Below are positions 61,741-64,000 of a DNA stretch of 64,000 nucleotides, one piece after another. Origin of the DNA: Paenibacillus tundrae (GTDB lineage Bacteria > Bacillota > Bacilli > Paenibacillales > Paenibacillaceae); contig NZ_JAUSTI010000005.1 in the NCBI RefSeq assembly GCF_030812775.1, positions 301,156 through 365,155 on the forward strand, given 5' to 3'. A model generated the notes under the pieces. That model was not told the origin of the DNA. It saw only the letters and a program-made list of their open reading frames with translations, and did no database searches. Made by a program: the position numbers and the translations under genes. How positions within the stretch are numbered: position 1 is the first letter of the stretch; each line of letters begins with the position of its first letter.

Positions 61741-62892
61741 TTAAGCTTGAGTAGATTTATTACGTGGGGGGAGTGGTCCCAGATACTGATAATATTGGGT
61801 CTCGATCCGTCCATTAAACAGTTTGCGGCGCTTGTCCGCTTTGTGTCCGAAGTACTCTTCAAATGCTTTGGTGGAGGTGATTGCAAAGAACGACCATGTT
61901 GGCATCTCCAGATAAGAACGTCCAAGGGAACGGAGCAACTTCTGCACTTCTTTTTCTTCACTCAAACGTTCACCGTAAGGTGGGTTGGTGATGATTACGC
62001 CATATTCCCCTTGTGGTTTTGCGCGGTGAGCAGGAAGAACGCTTACCTCAATATCCTTGGCAAAGCCTGCGCTTTTGATTGCCGCTTGTGCAACTTCAAT
62101 TGCCTCAGGATCAATATCACTACCCGAAATCTGTAATGGTACATCATCACGTACAGCGTCAAAAGCCTCTTCCCGTGCTTGTTCCCATAGTTCAGCAGGG
62201 ATTACATCCCAATTTTCGGAATTAAATGTGCGGCGAAGCCCTGGTGCGATATTCCATCCAATCATAGCAGCTTCAATCAGCATGGTGCCTGAGCCGCAGC
62301 ATGGATCGTAGAACGGGCGGGAAACATTCCAGCGACTGAGCTGGATCAGAGCAGCTGCCAAGGTTTCTTTAAGCGGCGCTTCCGTAACAAGTTTGCGGTA
62401 TCCACGTTTGTGAAGTCCTGGCCCTGTCGTATCCAGCGTAAGCAAAGCACGGTCATTAAGCAGAATAACCTCAATCACATAGCGTGCTCCATTCTCAGGA
62501 AACCATTCCGTCTGATGAGTGAGTTTTAATTTCTCAACAATCGCCTTTTTGACGATACCTTGGGATGCAGGTACGCTACTCAGCTGGGATTTCTGGGAGC
62601 GTCCTTCCACCGGGAATTCACCATTTGCGGGAATCCATTCTTCCCATGGTAGTGCTTTGGTGCCCTCAAACAATTCATCAAATGTGGTTGCGGGGAATTC
62701 GCCCATGTTAACCAGCACGCGATCGGAACTTCTCAGCCACAGGTTACAGCGACAAATATCAATATAATCTCCTGTGAAAAATACTCGGCCATTATCGACC
62801 CTGGCATCCTCATACCCAAGCTGTTTCAGTTCCCGGGCAACAACGGCCTCAAGTCCCATTGCAGAGGTTGCAATCAATTGCAATCGAGCCAT
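61741..62892 (-). CDS. THUMP-domain class I RNA methyltransferase (YpsC/RlmL-like)
   Basis: A 383-residue enzyme that methylates a guanine N2 in rRNA or tRNA. N-terminal THUMP RNA-binding region (about 5-160, LEAVVARELKQLGYEDARV), then a Rossmann methyltransferase (about 165-375) with the SAM motif DPCCGSGTMLIEAA, GSDIDPEAIEVAQ and the catalytic NPPYGERL. It matches Bacillus YpsC. AGTTGAATGAAT precedes the ATG, so the ribosome site is weak. Monocistronic. Confidence 0.95.
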   Translation of the reverse strand: MARLQLIATSAMGLEAVVARELKQLGYEDARVDNGRVFFTGDYIDICRCNLWLRSSDRVLVNMGEFPATTFDELFEGTKALPWEEWIPANGEFPVEGRSQKSQLSSVPASQGIVKKAIVEKLKLTHQTEWFPENGARYVIEVILLNDRALLTLDTTGPGLHKRGYRKLVTEAPLKETLAAALIQLSRWNVSRPFYDPCCGSGTMLIEAAMIGWNIAPGLRRTFNSENWDVIPAELWEQAREEAFDAVRDDVPLQISGSDIDPEAIEVAQAAIKSAGFAKDIEVSVLPAHRAKPQGEYGVIITNPPYGERLSEEKEVQKLLRSLGRSYLEMPTWSFFAITSTKAFEEYFGHKADKRRKLFNGRIETQYYQYLGPLPPRNKSTQA

Positions 62893-63090
62893 ATGAATTC
62901 ATTCAACTCCATTTCGAGCCGCAGGGGCTTTCCCTCTGGCGGCGATATAGTAACGGCGCGGCCTTGCCGCTTTCCGTGAAAAAACTTACAATGAGTAATG
63001 CGGCTTACCCGCATAGACTTCAATGCAGGTCATTCGTGTGTAGTGCGTGCTGCACTGTGTTGAATAACAAACATTCATTATAAAACATTG

Positions 63091-63170
63091 GCATCCATAT
63101 GGAAAGCTACCCAAGGGCATTTATACGGAAAGCTGTCCAAGGGCATCTATATGGAAAGGAATCCAAGTTT
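63091..63170 (+). repeat. Three imperfect 26-27-base direct repeats
   Basis: Units begin at 63091, 63117 and 63144, each starting GCAT and ending CCAAG, with a shared GGAAAG centre. They occupy the leader just ahead of the O-methyltransferase ribosome site. Confidence 0.7.
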
Positions 63171-63188
63171 GCAAGGAGGAACTTCGTG

Positions 63189-63821
63189 GTGAATCTGACC
63201 CCTGACGAATATGTAAATCAATTATTTCAAGAGGATGAGCTCTTGTTAAAAGTTAAAGAGGCCATTCGTGCGAATGGCATGCCGGAGGTTTCAGTGGCTG
63301 CGGCGTATGGACGCCTGCTGACCTTTCTGGCGAAAACCTCGAAAGCGGAAGCTGTACTCGAAATTGGTGTGCTGGGCGGGTACAGCGGCATCTGCCTGGC
63401 TCGTGGTTTAAGCGAAGGAGGGAGCTTGACTTCGCTTGAACTGAAAGAAGAGTATGCAGCGATGGCTCGAGGGCATCTGGAGGAAGGTGGATTTGGCAGC
63501 CAAGTGCAGTACCGGATCGGACCTGCGGCAGACAGTCTGGAGCAATTGGTACAGGAAGGGCGTACCTTCGACTTCTTCTTTATTGACGCAGATAAGGAAA
63601 ATTATCCGGTTTATCTCGATTATGCGATTCGCTTGGCGCGTCCAGGTGCAGTCATTGTAGGGGACAACTGTTTCCTACGAGGTCGCACGCTAAATCCGGA
63701 CAAGCAAGGCCCGGCTGTGCTTGCTGTGCGTCGTTTCAACGAGCAGATGGCGAGTGATCCACGTCTTGTCACGACTATGCTGCCGGACTATGACGGTTTG
63801 GCGCTGGCTTGGGTGAAATAG
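63189..63821 (+). CDS. O-methyltransferase (class I, COMT/CCoAMT type)
   Basis: A 210-residue SAM-dependent methyltransferase of the caffeoyl-CoA type (Methyltransf_3; Bacillus YrrM-like). Motif I is VLEIGVLGGYSGICLARGL, the acidic strand TSLELKEEYAAM follows, and DFFFIDADKENYPVYLDYA contains the metal-binding Asp residues with VGDNCFLRGR next. It methylates hydroxyl groups in a metal-dependent way; substrate unknown. AAGGAGG lies 8 bases before GTG 63189 (5 before GTG 63186), so the long upstream frame is not used. Confidence 0.9.
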   Translation: MNLTPDEYVNQLFQEDELLLKVKEAIRANGMPEVSVAAAYGRLLTFLAKTSKAEAVLEIGVLGGYSGICLARGLSEGGSLTSLELKEEYAAMARGHLEEGGFGSQVQYRIGPAADSLEQLVQEGRTFDFFFIDADKENYPVYLDYAIRLARPGAVIVGDNCFLRGRTLNPDKQGPAVLAVRRFNEQMASDPRLVTTMLPDYDGLALAWVK

Positions 63822-63963
63822 ATCCACTGAACTCAGTTGAGCTTAGTTGAAAACACAGGAAAAAAAGCCGAAGCGGTGGTATTATCCCCTTTAAGTAGAC
63901 ACTTAAAAAAAACCTTCATGTTATCATGAGGGTTCAAGTGAGACTTGGAGGGGATATTTTTTT
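63822..63963. other. Intergenic region with hairpin and possible IS end
   Basis: AACCTTCATG and CATGAGGGTT form a hairpin at 63911-63934 with one G-U pair. The stretch TTTAAGTAGACACTTA (from 63890) may lie in the terminal inverted repeat of an insertion sequence whose transposase begins at 63964. GGAGGGG (63947-63953) is the ribosome site of that frame. Confidence 0.35.
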
Positions 63964-64000
63964 ATGGCGAAAAAAGGACAAACATTTCAGACGTATACCG
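63964..64000 (+). CDS. Partial gene, probably IS3-type transposase OrfA
   Basis: Only the first 12 codons fall inside the window (MAKKGQTFQTYT). This beginning is like the N terminus of OrfA proteins of IS3-family elements in Paenibacillus and Bacillus, which carry an HTH_Tnp_1-like domain. The ATG is preceded by GGAGGGG and an AT-rich spacer of ten bases. With so little sequence the call is tentative. Confidence 0.5.
   Translation, partial: MAKKGQTFQTYT

Overview
The window looks like chromosomal DNA of a spore-forming Bacillales member, most likely Paenibacillus. This is inferred from the polA-mutM-ytaF-coaE-nrdR gene order, an alpha/beta-type small acid-soluble spore protein with a sigma-G-like promoter, frequent GGAGG ribosome sites with GTG/TTG starts, a stalk-domain secreted protein and the moderate base composition. 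No database search was possible, so family names rest on motifs, length and context.

Layout. 0-3.7 kb: a membrane diguanylate cyclase, a short-chain dehydrogenase and a cupin. 3.8-9.6 kb: a phosphate-signalling block (phoR, phoP, a soluble CBS/chemoreceptor-like protein, pstB, phoU) with two recognisable Pho-box arrays. 9.8-16.5 kb: DNA repair and housekeeping (polA, mutM, ytaF, coaE, a lytic transglycosylase, a SASP gene, nrdR), then tRNA-Ala(GGC). 17-24.7 kb: a more accessory stretch with a secreted CAP/stalk protein, a divergent RidA/HxlR pair, a lysophospholipase-like hydrolase with MarR, a BBE-type flavoenzyme, and a MarR/nitroreductase/monooxygenase operon; a partial tRNA-Ala-like relic sits inside it. 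25-30.8 kb: an iron/siderophore locus (Btr-like AraC sensor, Fur box, lipoprotein binding protein, FhuF-like reductase), an apparently frameshifted gene and a flavin monooxygenase. 31.7-35.4 kb: the fructose operon fruR-fruK-fruA. 35.6-39 kb: methyltransferase, zinc alcohol dehydrogenase and a bicupin oxalate decarboxylase-like enzyme with an altered lid. 39.2-42.5 kb: a J-domain/TPR protein translationally coupled to a DUF1266 protein. 42.5-48.1 kb: LysR regulator, spermidine-synthase-like protein, second diguanylate cyclase, HxlR, Gfo/Idh/MocA oxidoreductase and tRNA-Leu(CAG). 48.2-57.4 kb: many small proteins (double-HTH regulator, lone holin, Dabb protein, 36-residue membrane peptide, HepT-like, DUF4261, YtxH, glutamate racemase, LysM endopeptidase, HesB-like, YuzB-like). 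57.5-64 kb: aldo/keto reductase, DsbA-family protein, LTA synthase-like enzyme, THUMP RNA methyltransferase, O-methyltransferase, and the start of what is probably an IS3-type transposase cut by the window edge.

I found no CRISPR array, no prophage and no obvious large defence or biosynthetic cluster. The candidates most worth a second look are the J-domain/DUF1266 pair, the CBS/chemoreceptor-tip protein embedded in the Pho locus, the Glu-to-Asp change in the oxalate decarboxylase lid, the EF-hand-like loop in YtaF, and the tRNA-Ala relic.
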